Shown: piece after piece, positions 21,111 to 33,529 of the stretch
Numbering within the stretch: position 1 is the first letter of the stretch
Layout: every line of letters begins with the position of its first letter
NCBI RefSeq assembly: GCF_000283155.1
Contig: NW_004454216.1
Coordinates: forward strand, 5,259,144 to 5,323,143
Source of the DNA: Ceratotherium simum simum
Lineage: Eukaryota > Chordata > Mammalia > Perissodactyla > Rhinocerotidae
Length of the DNA stretch: 64,000 nt
Direction: 5' to 3'
Translations under genes and position numbers: made by a program
Notes under the pieces: generated by a model
What the model saw: only the letters and a program-made list of their open reading frames with translations
Databases searched by the model: none
Told to the model about the DNA's origin: nothing

Positions 21111-22695
21111 AGGATAGCTTTTTAAAACATTGTGATAGAGAATAGTTTCCCAACTCTGATTACAAAGTGAATCTTAAAGAACAAATTTATGAGCTAACTG
21201 AGCTCTCACTATATCCTAACATCATTGGGGAAAGATTTAGAGGCCTTGGCTCGGGAATCCATCCCTTCCCCTGTTTTCTGGACAGAACCAGTTTTCTAGG
21301 GGAGGTTCTCCCAGGAACCAGGCAAATTTACCAAGCTGCACGCTTCATAGAATATTGCCGACACCAACCCATACACAAGACGTGTACTGCCAATTACAGA
21401 ATTTCTAAAAACAATTCTCTAAGACCACTTGTTGCCAGCCACGTGAAGTTCTCCAAGACTTTAGTTAGGAGAGCAATAATTTGTTATAGACTAGCACTAG
21501 AATTCATTTTCATATGCCAAAATGCTAATGTGAATGTGCGAAAGAACCTTTGTCTCTGGGGGCAAAGGAGGTGGATCCATTAATGTTCTTCCTTTTCTGC
21601 CCTACTTCTCTTTTATTTTATTTTCTGCTTCAGGGTAAGTTATTCTGACACGATTATGCACTCTCATTCCAGCCCCCAAATCCACTATTCCCCACCCTCA
21701 CCTGCCAAACTCCATCTGTTTAGTCTGTGTGTGTGTTTGTATTTGTATTTTTTTTAGCTTTTCTATCTAAATGCTTCTCAGAACAGGTCCAATAAAGATA
21801 AAGCTTCATATCCCTGCTAAGCCTAGCATAGGAATCCAACTAATTTTTGAAGGAGAATCTGCTACGTTGTCTCTTTTTAGTATATGAATACTACACTCTG
21901 ATGCTCTTTGATTTAGAATATTTATTGGCACTAAACCCATCCATGAGATAGCTTGGAATCTCAATTTCTTCCGTTGTGACTTTCTTGGCATTCAGCATTC
22001 CTAGTGTTTGATTCAGTGTAGGATTCAGCAATCCTAGGTCTATGGATTTGGGGAGCTTCTTAACCCATGGTGTAGCCCTTTCTAACACCTAATCAAGGCT
22101 TATGTGCCTGACCTGATCAGCCACAGGAAGAACAGTTATGAAGCTATCTGATAGGATTGTCACATGGTCCAACAACATATCCACTGCTTAGTGTTCAGTA
22201 ATTTTAAGTACAAATAAATGGAGATAACCACAGATGGTTCATTTAGTTCGCCCTATGAATATGGTATTACTTGCTATTTACAGACTGGGATAGGAATAAA
22301 AATGTTTACTCTGATAATGCTGATAATATAAAATCTTACTGCTATAAGCACGCATGGATTGAATGGAAATATCCTGCAGAAAATGTTATTTCATGCTATT
22401 CTTATTGAGATATAGTATCTCTTGTTTCCTCACTGTGGTGGGTACAATGCAAAACTACATGTTCTTTGTCCCCAAACAAAGGATATTCTAAAGCTAAACT
22501 CTTCAATATGGCGGCCACTAGCCACAATGGCTATTTAAATTTAAAACAATTAAAATTAAATAAAATTGAAAATTCATTTCCTCACCTACACTAGCTACTT
22601 TTTAAGTACTCAATGACCACATGTGGCTAGACTACCTCATTGAAAGGCACATATATAAAGCATTTCCATCATTGCAGAAAGTTCTATCAGAGAGC
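21110..22695. other. Unique DNA, no gene recognised
   Basis: The longest open frame (21167-21583, 138 codons) has no recognisable domain, codon pattern or neighbouring splice structure and is taken as chance. No repeat family was recognised. Confidence 0.5.
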
Positions 22696-22702
22696 CCTAT
22701 AA

Positions 22703-22885
22703 AGTATTCTTTCTCTAAATGTGGTCTGTGCAATTGTTCCTTCCGCTTATGGAAAACACAAATTTCTGGCCCCATTCAGGACCTACTAAATCAGAATCTT
22801 TGGGGTGCAGCCCTCAAATCTGCATGTTAACAAACTTCTCAAATGTTCTCTATCTGCAATGAAGTTTGAGAAGCTTCATAGAGTA
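22703..22885 (+). mobile_element. hAT-Charlie (MER5/MER3-like) remnant
   Basis: CTCTAAATGTGGTCTGTGC, GGACCTACTAAATCAGAATC, TTTGGGGTGCAGCCCTCAAATCTGCATGTTAAC and GTTTGAGAAGCTT match the conserved blocks of this non-autonomous DNA transposon group. Terminal repeats are eroded and the central part is altered. Confidence 0.7.
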
Positions 22886-22985
22886 TGTCCTCACATCCAT
22901 TACACATTCACACACCAGTCACCAAAATGTTGCCAAATATATTGTATTTTAAATAGTTCTCCCTTGCTTGTTTCTATTTTTTTAT

Positions 22986-22986
<1 letters not shown>

Positions 22987-23022
<36 letters not shown>
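22987..23022 (+). repeat. (TC)n microsatellite
   Basis: About 17 uninterrupted TC units following TTTATTTA. Confidence 0.97.
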
Positions 23023-23024
<2 letters not shown>

Positions 23025-23411
23025 CATTGAGATATGTGTTCCCCATGTATTTTGGGGTCATAAAGTAACTCCCATCAGGAGAGTAATGACCAAATGGTTT
23101 GGTTGAAGTGACTCACAAGAACCTTTGTCTCATCTCTTTACCAATGACTGCATTAGCAAACATAACCAGAGAATATAGTATAGCGCATGGGAGCACCTGA
23201 AGAAACTAAAAATCGTCACTGAAAACCTCACAAATCATAAAGTTTTTCAAATCTTGAGGGATGCCATCCTCCTTTTGTCAGTTCTTTGATTATTGCTATC
23301 ACTAGAAATTATAAAGAAAGGTAGAATTAGGGTCTCAGGGATGAAGGGATTCTTAGAAAGCATCTTCCCCATCCTGCTTGAATTATGTGTATACCATCAC
23401 GGAATGATCAT

Positions 23412-23540
23412 CTAGCCCTGGGGTCCTACACTTCCCTAGTCCTAAGAATCGTTTGTTTTGAGTCTGGACATTGTTAGGAGGTTCCTCAAGTGACTCTGAT
23501 AATCCGGACTGTGATTGATCATCTGCAGTGGTCCACATTC
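23412..23540 (+). mobile_element. Possible hAT-Charlie remnant
   Basis: GGTTCCTCAAGTGACTCTGATAATCCGGACTGTGATTGATCATC loosely matches the CCAGGTGATTCTGATGC.. end of the MER5/MER3 group. Weak. Confidence 0.3.
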
Positions 23541-24067
23541 ACCCTACTTCCCGAGGCTACCTACCCCGTCATCACAGAGTCCTAAGAATACCCTTCCTTA
23601 AATGGAGTTAAACTTGTCTTGGAAGCATCTATCCGTAAGTCCCAGTGCTGCTTTTTAAGGCTATATAGGATGTGCCTAATTCTCCACATAATACTCCTTT
23701 CACAAAAGACACTTTTTCACTTGATGCTACTTGTCACATTCCTCCAGAGCTTTCTTTTCCCCTGGTTACATCCTGATTATGACTTGCTTTTTGTAATCAA
23801 TTTTAGGTACGGTATTGTATCATCTCTTCATACTGGTCTCCCTCTTCCAAAAGATGTCCCGTTTGTTTGTATCCTTTTAAAATGTAGCACTCTGAACTAT
23901 TTTTTTTTTTCTATTCAGTAAAGCCTGACTTAATTCCTAATATTTAGTAGCCATATCCACCACATCATACTTCCTGCCCATCAAAACCTTGTCACCCTTT
24001 TATGTGCACTGCTGTTCATCTTCTCCCCACTTCCAAACCTCAAACGTGTTTTGCTAATCTCACCAAT

Positions 24068-24128
24068 GGCTAGATAGATATACAGATAGATAGATAGGTA
24101 GATAGATAGCTAAATATAGATATAGATC
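24068..24128 (+). repeat. (GATA)n imperfect microsatellite
   Basis: TAGATAGATATACAGATAGATAGATAGG-type units over about 60 bp. Confidence 0.9.
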
Positions 24129-24934
24129 AATAAGTATTCAGAGAAGGATAACCATCATTCCTTCCTCCAACCCCAACCCAAATCAGAAGAGTTTTATGTG
24201 ACCTCCTGCATTCTTTTACCCAGCTTTTAGGATTTCAGCAGTTATATCTGTTCCTTTCTATGACAGGTAGTACAAACCTATCTGATCAGTTCTAATACAA
24301 GTCAGTCCTGGAGGTCTCTTTTCCCTTCTTTCATTTTCTTTCCTGCAGTGTGGAATTATAGGTTTGCCACCCCCTGCCTGGGAACTCTGAATGAGACCTA
24401 AAGAGAACTGGAATTTTCACCACTGTCCTAAATCACCATTATTAAGTCCAAAGAGCACATCCTGTACAGGAAAATTGCAGCAGCATATGGGCAGCCCTCT
24501 GCACTTCATATGTTATCCATCACATTACAGAGCCCTGCCACATGTTCCTGGAGCGGCCAGGGAAGGACTTGGCTCTGTGCTTGCTGAGTAGGGCCTCCTA
24601 ATCTGTTTTACAGCAAACAGTTTTGCAATTACTGTGGGCGTCATGGACCCAGCTGATATTTGAGCTTTGTCCTGACAAGTCTGTAGCAAATAAACATATG
24701 ACACAAAGATAATCCACTGAAATCAATGGAAAAAGGAACTCGAGAAATGGAGAAAGGGTTGATTGGCTACAAATAGAGAAGGAAAAAATTTCAACTTTCC
24801 CTTTATAGAGCTTTTGGCTAATTTACATATGTATACAGACATACATATATGGTTCAAATATATCTATGTATACATATGCATGTTTCAAATATATATATTT
24901 ATATGTTTCATGTACACACACCTCCATGTTCATC

Positions 24935-25760
24935 AAATATTTGTCAACTACTCACTGTAAGTCAGGCAACATCCTAGGCGTTATGAAAGAAAAAGATGAT
25001 CAAAAATAGACCTCAGTGCCTGCCCTTATGAGAGAGTCCAGTGAATGAGAACAGACATTAATCAAATAGTCTCAGAGATAAATGTAGAATTATAACTACC
25101 ATAATGCTTCACAGAAGTGTGTTGTGCTGAGTCTACAGGGGGAGTTTTTGTCTTAGTCTGATTGATAAAGGAAGGCATTTCTGATGAAGTGACAGTTGAG
25201 CTGAGATCTGAGACCATGGCCCACAAACATTCTTGATACCATATACTCCAAATATGCATTTATTATGTGTAAATTACCTGTATATGTTCCTGCCTATGGA
25301 TATTTCAATATTTCAAAGCATAATTTACCTTTGAGTTTAGGTAAAAGTAAATAAAAATAAAAGCTTTTTTTTTCTTCTTCCAAGTCCCCAAAGGACTGTC
25401 TGGCATTCCTCATAGGATGCACCCATCCTACTTTGGAGACCTCTTTGAGAATGTCAATAAGCTGACTAAGCACAATGAGTAGGGGTGGGGGAAGAATATG
25501 TGTCAAGGCCTTGAAAATGAGGGAGCAAGTGGTGTTTGAAAAGCTGAAAGGAGCCCAGTTGATGGGAGGGAGAGGGGGCCGTTAGGGGAGACTCAAGAAG
25601 AACTTAGGTGCAGATCAGGCAGGGCTTTGTCAAACCCAGTGAAGTCTTAGGTCATTATCCTAAGACCAATGGGAAGCTGTAAAAAGTTTAATTAGTAGGT
25701 GAGAAGACTCCATCTGAGTTTTGAAAAGATCATTTTAACTAATTGTGGAGAATGAAATTT
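24935..25760 (-). repeat. L2 LINE, antisense, interrupted
   Basis: The 3' end (CAAATATTTGTCAACTACTCACTG, AGACCTCAGTGCCTGCCCTTATGAGAG) and GAGCTGAGATCTGAGACCATGG lie before about 25225. L2 resumes near 25480 with GTCAAGGCCTTGAAAATGAGG, GGCAGGGCTTTGTCAAACCC and CAATGGGAAGCTGTAAAAAG. The 25225-25480 insert is not recognised. Confidence 0.75.
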
Positions 25761-26059
25761 ACCAGAGCATATTAAACCTTGAGCAACTGATTTTGTCAGT
25801 GAATGGGTTGCTTAAGATAATTTAAAGTTTATGAGAATACTTTTTGTGTTCCAAGCTTTGTCATTAAAAATGCCTTTCTAAGTTAGTTCAAGGTACATAA
25901 TGTACCAAGTGGCGTAACAAATGTAATTGAATCTCTTCTGGTCTTGCAGTTTCTCAAGGTAGGCCAATATATATTTGTGATTGATAATTATCATGACAGT
26001 GCATATCATCATCATCATTCTGAATCACATTTCTCTTGGCATATTGCTTTATTGCCTGA

Positions 26060-26135
26060 AAATATATAATAGAATAGCAAGTAAGTGCAATAACTCTGTT
26101 AATCCTCACAACCACACTATGAGGTACGTAGGCCC
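26060..26135 (-). repeat. MIR fragment, antisense
   Basis: AACTCTGTTAATCCTCACAACCACACTATGAGGTACG is the MIR antisense core. Confidence 0.6.
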
Positions 26136-26189
26136 AGGAAAACCATTAGGCCGCTTATGTTACAGGTTATCATTACAGGTTATTCCATG

Positions 26190-27685
26190 ATATGAGCTAT
26201 TTTGGGAGATTTGTCAATTTTTTTGAACAAGTGAACACAGATTTAGAATGCTTGGTTTGCTAGAGCTCTAGTTGGTTGGTTAGTTTTGATGCTCTAAAAA
26301 AAATGATTTGACAATAATTTTATGTAAAATTTAAGGTGGTTTTCCTTTCTCTTAGTTACAGAGCAAATCTACCAGATCTCGTTAGCTAAGGTAATGAATG
26401 AGTAGTTGCTAACTACTGTAAATGTGATAATTTAGACTAGGTTTTAGTTAAAGGCAAAGTGTTAAAACTACTCTTAAAGAAATCTCATGAGATTGAGTTA
26501 AGAGGTTTCTAGGTCGAGTGCCCCTTTGCCTCTGGAACTGGTTCTCATCCCTAAGCAAAAGCTGAGCGAGAGACAACCTAATCGACCCAATGCCAACTCC
26601 CCTCTAAATCATATGACGGCCCACGCGTAGTTTTCTATGAATTTGTAACCACATTGTGGTTACCATCCTATAAAAATCCTCATTGTTCTGGATTGAATCC
26701 ACTATTGGTTTTATGTGCCATCATCATTCTGTACAAAAATAAAAAACAATTTTATACACAGTGCTGAACTGAAGTTGGGAAAATGGACTGTCATTCATTT
26801 AGTAAAATGGGACAGTCTGAGGTTTCCAGGTTGATCTTATTCCTTCTCCTTAATCATTAGAATCACTTTTGGGAAATGTGTGTGGCCTCTTGAGCACCAA
26901 AGCTATTTTCATTCTTGTTGAGTTCCTTGCCTAGTCAATTTACTAAAAAGATGGCACAGTTTGGTTAAGTCATCTTTTCTTAGGAAAAAGCAAGCCCTCC
27001 ATAGCATGTGGCATAATTTAGATCCATTATTCAGGAGAAACCCTGCAGAGCTGAGTTCCTAAATATGGAATCACTCTCATTTTCCTATAGTTGGGTTGAG
27101 CCATTAGCTAAGTCACGTAGGTGCCGTCTGAGAAATCCGTTTGAGTTCTCGGATGGTGGACTGTTCAAAAGATATCAGAGGGGCTTCAGCTTTGGAGGAA
27201 CTTGAGCAGAGTGTGAAATCAAACTCCAAGGAATTTTGCAACAGTGTATATAGCGGTTCCAACACTCAGATTTTTTTTTTTTTGAAAGGTAGTTTAAACA
27301 TTTTTTTTTTTCAGTTTAAACAGTTTTTCTGACTATTTGTGTATCCTTAATGTAGGTCCTTTTTAAAGAATAAAAGATAGTTTTTAAAAAAATTATCCAT
27401 AATGTCATAGAAAAGTAAACACTAATAGTATTTTGGCAAATTCTAATCATTTTTTGAGCATTTATTTATTTGTCTGTAGAGCTGAGACCACACTCAGAGG
27501 CTCTTCCTTAATACAGACATTGTTTCTTGCACTGCTTAGTGGATAAGTGGCAAAACTAGTGGGATGGAATACAGAGATTGGATTTTAGTGCACACTTTTC
27601 TAATGATGTGTTTATAACCTTAGATAAATTTTATATGTGTGTGTGTATTCATAATGAATTTATTTTGAGTCTTATTTTTCTGTTT
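26190..27685. other. Mostly unique DNA, nothing firm
   Basis: The stretch 26500-26760 ends TACAAAAATAAAAAACAATTTTATACACA after CTATAAAAATCC and might be a worn LTR, but I could not match a family. No coding signal. Short T-runs occur at 27271-27282 and 27301-27311. Confidence 0.3.
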
Positions 27686-27689
27686 TGTT

Positions 27690-27895
27690 AAGTAAATTGG
27701 ACTTAATGTTCTCTGGATCTCCTACAAGCTCCACTTCACATGATCTTCTGTAATTTCAATTACCGCCATTAGAATTTAATCTACATGAGAATATTGACCA
27801 CAGGATTTTTCTCCCTGTGTATCTTGATGCCTAAAACAGTGAGCCTGGCACGTAGATCTCGCTCATTCAATATTTGTCGATCAATTAATTGTTAC
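27690..27895 (+). repeat. L2 LINE 3' end fragment
   Basis: CTACATGAGAATATTGACCACAGGA..AAAACAGTGAGCCTGGCACGTAGATCTCGCTCATTCAATATTTGTC. Confidence 0.65.
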
Positions 27896-27984
27896 AATAA
27901 AAGACCTAAGTGGAGATGCAATCAATAGCCTTTCTAAGTTATACAAGCTCAACTTGGTACAGCTGAGGCACAGTACAGCAAGTT

Positions 27985-28245
27985 GGCTGAGGCACTGCAG
28001 TGTCATGGTTAAAAGGGCAGACTCGGAAGGCAGATTGCCTGGAAGTACACACCGGCTCTTCTGTTTACTAGCTATGACCTTTTGCACATTCCTTAGCTTT
28101 AGTGCTATTGTTTAAATCTTAGAATGTGGGTAACAATTGCAGATAAATTATGGAGTGATTATTAGGAATAAATGAATTTATACCTGGAAAGCACTTAAAA
28201 AGGTGCCTGACACCTAGTAAAGCCCTCAGTAAGTCATTAGTCATA
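27985..28245 (+). repeat. MIR SINE
   Basis: GCAGTGTCATGGTTAAAAGGGCAGACTC, TTTACTAGCTATGACCTTTTGC, CTGGAAAGCACTTAAAAAGGTGCCTGACACC and AGCCCTCAGTAAGTCATTAG in MIR order. Confidence 0.8.
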
Positions 28246-28619
28246 GAGTGTATTGCAAGTCTAGTGAATGAGAATAAGCCCGAAGAACGTCCTGGCATTT
28301 AAAAATTTTAAAGCATAATAAAATTAAAATACCTTTTGCACCAGGAGTTTATATCAGAGTTGATCTGGAGCAGGAACTAAACAAGCTTGGTGAAGAAAAG
28401 CAAAGTCCAAGAATTTTCTTAAGACTAGAAGTAAGGGATAGTTAGGAGGGCCTGAGGTCAGGTCCAGAGAGGTCAGTTAAACTAAAAAGGAAAGAAGAAA
28501 ACACTGAACAGAAATATAAGTAAATTCTTATTCCTTTGTTCCCCAAGTAATTGCTGGTCTTATTATGGCTGCAGTCTCGCATTACTTCTGGGTGTCTCCC
28601 TTAAAAAGCAACATGTACC

Positions 28620-28868
28620 AGGGCCGGCCCAATGGCACAAGTGGTTAAGTGCACATGCTCCGCTGTGGCGGCCTGGGGTTCACAGGTTCAGATCCCGGGA
28701 GTGCACTGACGCACTGCTTGTCAAGCCATGCTGTGGCAGCGCCCCATATAAAGTAGAGGAAGGTTGGCACGGATGTTAGCTCAGGGCCAATCTTCCTCAG
28801 CAAAAAAAAAAAAAAAAAAGGAGGATTGCTATCCGATGTTACCTCAGGGCTGATCTTCCTCACACACA
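28620..28868 (+). mobile_element. ERE2/3-type equine SINE
   Basis: Sense copy: GGGCCGGCCCAATGGCACAAG head, AGATCCCGGGAGTGCACTGACG, CATATAAAGTAGAGGAAGG, then two tail motifs (GTTAGCTCAGGGCCAATCTTCC and GTTACCTCAGGGCTGATCTTCC) separated by an A-run. Target-site duplication AAAAAGCAACATGTACC (28603-28619) and AAAAAGCAATATGTACC (28869-28885), one mismatch. Confidence 0.94.
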
Positions 28869-29166
28869 AAAAAGCAATATGTACCTATTCACCCTTCTCA
28901 ATGTATCTAAAGGCAGGTGGCTAGCAGAGTTTGTGGAGGGGAGAGGTGAAGGGAGTTCTCTGGACTGCATTATAATGAACAAATGAAGAAAGTAGGGGAT
29001 CTGCTACTTCTTAGTAGAGTTGATCAAGTTCCTGGGGTTTAGTCTCGAAGGGCAAATGCCAGAACATGCCAGGTACTGTGTCCACTCTGAGGTTCAATAG
29101 CAAAGTGAGATTTCCCTGTTCCTCCCCCTTATCACCCCCAACTTTAAGCTGAAGGGGAACAAAATT

Positions 29167-29707
29167 TGTTGCCCCAAAATGTCTCTCTTTAACATGAGGA
29201 TTATTTTAGGGTGATTATTTTTAAGAAACAAAAGTTGCAGAACACTTTTCTTGTTATCTCCCCCTTAACTGCCTAAAAGAATTTAAATAAATGGCTTCTA
29301 ACAGAAACAGAACTATCACCAGAGATAACTACAAAGAATATGGGCTAAGTGAGGTGGGGAGACCTGGGAAGGCCTAGAGATCAGTGTCCTCTCCTTGTCT
29401 TTGTCTCTGCAGGGCAAGGCAAACATTTGTTTACCAAACATTTGTTTTTCCAACTCCAGGTGAATTGCCTTCCTCCCCTTTACAGTCTCAAACCACTACC
29501 CCCAGCATCCTTTTTTGTCTTTAGCTGACGATGATATTTAAGGTCGTGGCCTTGACCATCTGGCAGTGTCACTCCTGAGTTGCTCCCCTGTATACATGTT
29601 ACTAGACTTTGTTTGATTTTCTCCTGTTCATCTCTCTCCTGTCAATTTAATTCTTAGATCAGCCAGAAGAACCTAGAAGGTAGAGGAAAATTTCTTCCTC
29701 CTCTACA
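29167..29707 (+). mobile_element. Probable endogenous retroviral solo LTR
   Basis: A 541-bp stretch opens TGTTGCCCC and ends ..CTCTACA. It has a TATA-like ATATTTAAG at about 29534 and a U5-like 3' part (CCCCTGTATACATGTTACTA, TTGTTTGATTTTCTCCTG, ATCAGCCAGAAGAACC). No gag, pol or env flanks it, so it would be a solo LTR left by recombination between LTRs. An internal direct repeat CAAACATTTGTTTACCAAACATTTGTTT lies at about 29422-29449. The family is not named and flanking duplications are not evident. Confidence 0.6.
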
Positions 29708-29979
29708 AAGCACCTTAGGGGAAGAGACTTAACCGATGCACAGAAGAGGCATAATAGATATTTTAATACTAAAAAATAAAAGTAAAAAAAAGTATTTGAA
29801 GAGGGGAAGGATAGCTGGCTTTCATATTTAGAGATACAGTGAATTTTATGTGCTCCCTAATCACACCAATCTCCCTCAGGTCTCTAAGGCTTCTGAATAT
29901 ACTATTACCTTTGCTTGAAATACCCATTCTTGTTACTAATACTAGGATAACTCCTTCATATTGATACCGGCTCAAGACA

Positions 29980-32930
29980 AGGTTGACATAAGGGAAGCCA
30001 TATTGTAGAAAAGAAACCCTATTGTAACTTTGAATGACCTCTGACTAACTAAACCAGCTGGATATGCACCCTCCAGGAAATCTAACTGCTCTTCTGAGAT
30101 TGTGTGGATTGACTCTTCTAATCCTTAAAGTGGATCCAGTAGGACACTACCTGGAAATACTTTATGAGCCAAAGATAGTTTACTTAACATATGCTAAAGT
30201 GTTTAAATTGCATTTCTTTAGTATATTTTGCAATTTAGATTTTTACCTATTTAGCAGGTTTCTCTTCTCTCCAAATTAGTAGTTTTTATTATACCATTAC
30301 ATCTATATATTTTTTCTTTATATTTTAAAACTTACTTCTAACATTTTTGGGTCAAATTAAAACTGTTTTTTCCTTTCTTGGGGCATTTTCTAGCCCTTGA
30401 GGTAGATAGCGATTTGCCTCTTTTCATCACATCTTTAATCGTTCTGACTTCTATAACTGTGCATCACTCATCATCAAATCCTTTGCTTGGCCCTCACCCC
30501 ATGCTGTCTCCAATGCTTTCTCTCCATCTCTAGCTTTTCTTTGGCCAGTTGTTTTTTATTGATAATAGAAACACCATTTTCTCTTTTCTTTTTGCTGCCA
30601 CGTCATTGGTATTTGAATTATTTCACCTAAAGCATCCATTTGTAGTAAAAAAAAGTCATAATAGTCTTGCTAAAAAAATACCTCCTTAATTCTTGAAGCG
30701 TTTAAAAAGTTCCTTAAACCAAATGTGTGAGGATATTTAAGTCAGGTACAGGTACAGATATTAGACTCAATTATCAAACAATAACTAGAGTACACTATCG
30801 GGGACAATACTTAGCTATTTTATGAATTAGATATCTATTTATACGTTGAGAATTTAAAAAAGTATTTTGTTGACTTAAATAAACTCTAGGCTTTGATTTC
30901 TTGTGTTAGTTTAATTGAAAGTGATGACTAAGCTCATGCCCCTGCTGTGAAAAGCAAGTCTGTGAAATTCTAACACACTCATGAGGTCAGAAGAGTGTAA
31001 TTTACTAATTAAAGTACACTAAATGGCTTTAATAAAGTCCGTATACTTTTGAATCAGGTTTGTACATTCAGTTCAACATAAGTCATCTAATAATTGAACA
31101 TGTTAATTGCAATCAGATTAGTGAATGTAGTTATTTCTTTCTCATACGTATCCTGAGTAATATTCAATGCTATAGTTAGAAAGATATTTGCTGTTTCAAC
31201 AATATATGTTTTTTGTAGAGTTGTGGATATACAAGGCATTTTCGTATATCTCTCAGCTGCTGAAGTCCGTATGTATATAAGAAACGCTTCCAGTCACTCA
31301 GAGAGCTCCCTTTTTAAAAAAATGATATTAATTCAAGAGCTCCATTAAAAAAGTCTCCATCGCCATCACACAAAGTCTCCTTCCCTGAGATCTTGCCGAG
31401 TAACAGTACATATTCAGATAAATGAACCATTGAATGCTGTCTGTAACAGCAACAGCTGGCACCTCTCAGATAACGCTGAGCTGCCCAGCCCCCATAGATG
31501 AGAAATAGGCAACGACTAAGTTGAATTTTTATAGATCTGAAGTCTGCTGAATACCCATTGAAAGAGAGCAAAATGTGCATTAGACCTTGCTGACAAATGC
31601 CCAAGGTTCAATCTCTCCAACAGTTTTGCAGACCAACAAAAACAGGAGTGAAAGGGATTATCTCCACCCTCAAACTTTCAGCATGGTCAAAGGGACTGTA
31701 AAATCCTTCTGGTGAGCAAGCCAGACTTAATGGTCGGGAACAAATGCTTCTTTAGTCACAGGCCAAGCCTTTTGGATTTGCTGTAATTTCCTGTTAGGGA
31801 CAGCAAAGGCAGTACACAACCTCCACTCCTACCCTACCCTGCTTTCCAACCCCATTCGCCATACTGTTTTCTCCTCCTCTTATCTTTCTCTTTCTTCTAG
31901 CACAAATCTAACTACACTGCAGGGTCTCCTGGAGTCTGCACTTTGAGGGCATGAAGGCCGTATTGTGATCCATTCACCACCATTCTGCACATAAACCCAG
32001 TCTCCAGAGAAGTAAATATGTACTCGAACTGCTAACTGTAAACATAATTGGTGACTAGTGGAAGGTTGAACAGAACACTAACAACAGCTCATTAGGGGCT
32101 GAATAGATGAGCTTATGCAATCAGCTGCTCTGTGGCTGAGCCTCAGCAGAGCAGTGGGCCTCCTGGTCTAAGTGGTCTTTTCACAGCCTGCGCCATTTGT
32201 TCTATTGACTTCTGTGATTGCAGATAGCGGAGAGTAGGTGCTGTTGTCCAAAATCAGCAGTTTGCTATATGCATCTAGCAAATGTCTGACATTCTTTTGA
32301 AACATACTGGGGACTATTGTCCAATATCAGTTACTCATTTATTCTGAATCTGGAATAGACCCCTTTCTGTTTCCCACTTGCATGTTAAATTACTCTGACA
32401 GATGCATTATAAAAGGCAAGTAAATTTAGTCTCTGAGATTACATGGAACAAAGACGTTGGATGGCTTATCATTATCTTTTGGTGTCAACTCACTAGGACT
32501 CATATATCTGTGATTTTCTCACATGGCTAGAAACTGCCTTGAACTTATTAGGGGCTCAGTATCTACTTCTCAAACACTGTTTTGTGCCCCTAAGAACTCC
32601 TTTTATTTGGAATCAAGTGTGACTATAAAGGTAATATGACCAAAGTCCTTTATGTTGTAACAACATATAAGGTTTTTGCTTCAAAATATAAGAGGACAGG
32701 GTAAATTTCTTGCATTACTCCTCACTGTGCTACTCTTCCTAATAATTATAATCCAGAAAAGGGGAGCAGGAACCACCTGCGTGACATTATCTAAGCATTA
32801 ATCAAGGTCTGCAAAGTGACTCCATGGTCCATTTAAAAGGACATTGGCTAAATGGTTGATTTGTGTAAATAAATAAGCAATGACTCTAACATAATTCCTT
32901 CTTCTTTGTTTTTTTTTCATTGTTGTTGTC
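29980..32930. other. Repeat-poor unique DNA; candidate regulatory block
   Basis: Nearly 3 kb with no transposon I recognise. The part from about 31000 to 32450 has even composition, many TAAT/ATTA cores (for example TAATTTACTAATTAAAG near 31000) and E-box-like CAGCTG words (31255, 31452, 32122). No open frame shows a domain. This is the best place in the window to look for conserved non-coding elements. Confidence 0.3.
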
Positions 32931-32937
32931 ATTTTTC

Positions 32938-33197
32938 TTTTTTTTTTTTTTTTTTTTTTTTTGGTGAGGAAGATTAGCCCTGAGCTAACATCTGTTGCCA
33001 ATCTTCCTCTTTTTGCTGAGGAAGATTGGCCCTGGGCTAACATCTGTGCCCATCTTCCTCTAATTTATATGTGGGATGCTGCCACAGCGTGGCTTGATAA
33101 GTGGTGTGTAGGTCTGCACCCGGGATCTGAACCTGTGAAACCCGGGCCGCTGAAGCGGAGCATGCAAACTTAACCACTATGCCACCGGGCCAGCCCC
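32938..33197 (-). mobile_element. ERE2/3-type equine SINE, antisense
   Basis: A T-tract is followed by a dimeric tail: GAGGAAGATTAGCCCTGAGC..CCAATCTTCCTC, then GAGGAAGATTGGCCCTGGGC..CATCTTCCTC. The antisense head ends GCCACCGGGCCAGCCCC. Flanks TTGTCATTTTT (32926) and TTGTCATTGTTT (33198) suggest an 11-12 bp target-site duplication. Confidence 0.93.
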
Positions 33198-33529
33198 TTG
33201 TCATTGTTTTTTAACCAGCACTGAGGGTACAAATGGAAATTGGACACCATTCCTGATGAGTAGAAGCATACATTTTTGTAGGAAAAAATATATGTCAAGG
33301 CTTAGTACATGATCAAGAAAAAAATACCAAAAAATGCCACAAACCTCCAAGAATAGCATTTGGAGTTTTTAAAATTAGAATTAGGTGAACTGTGGGAAAA
33401 ATGGATAAGGACAAAAAATTTTATTTTTTTTTCACTCAAATTAAGTGAAAGAATAAAAAAGAGCTAGTCTCAGACAAAAAGGAAAAAATAGAACCACTTT
33501 TTCCCCATTTTGAAATTGTTATTTGGGTA

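Noticed and set aside
21167..21583. 138-codon open frame, plus
   Set aside because: No recognisable motif, no homologue I know, isolated in unique DNA; expected by chance in 64 kb.
26500..26760. Possible LTR ending in an AATAAA-rich stretch
   Set aside because: No matching family, no TG..CA ends and no flanking duplication that I could see.
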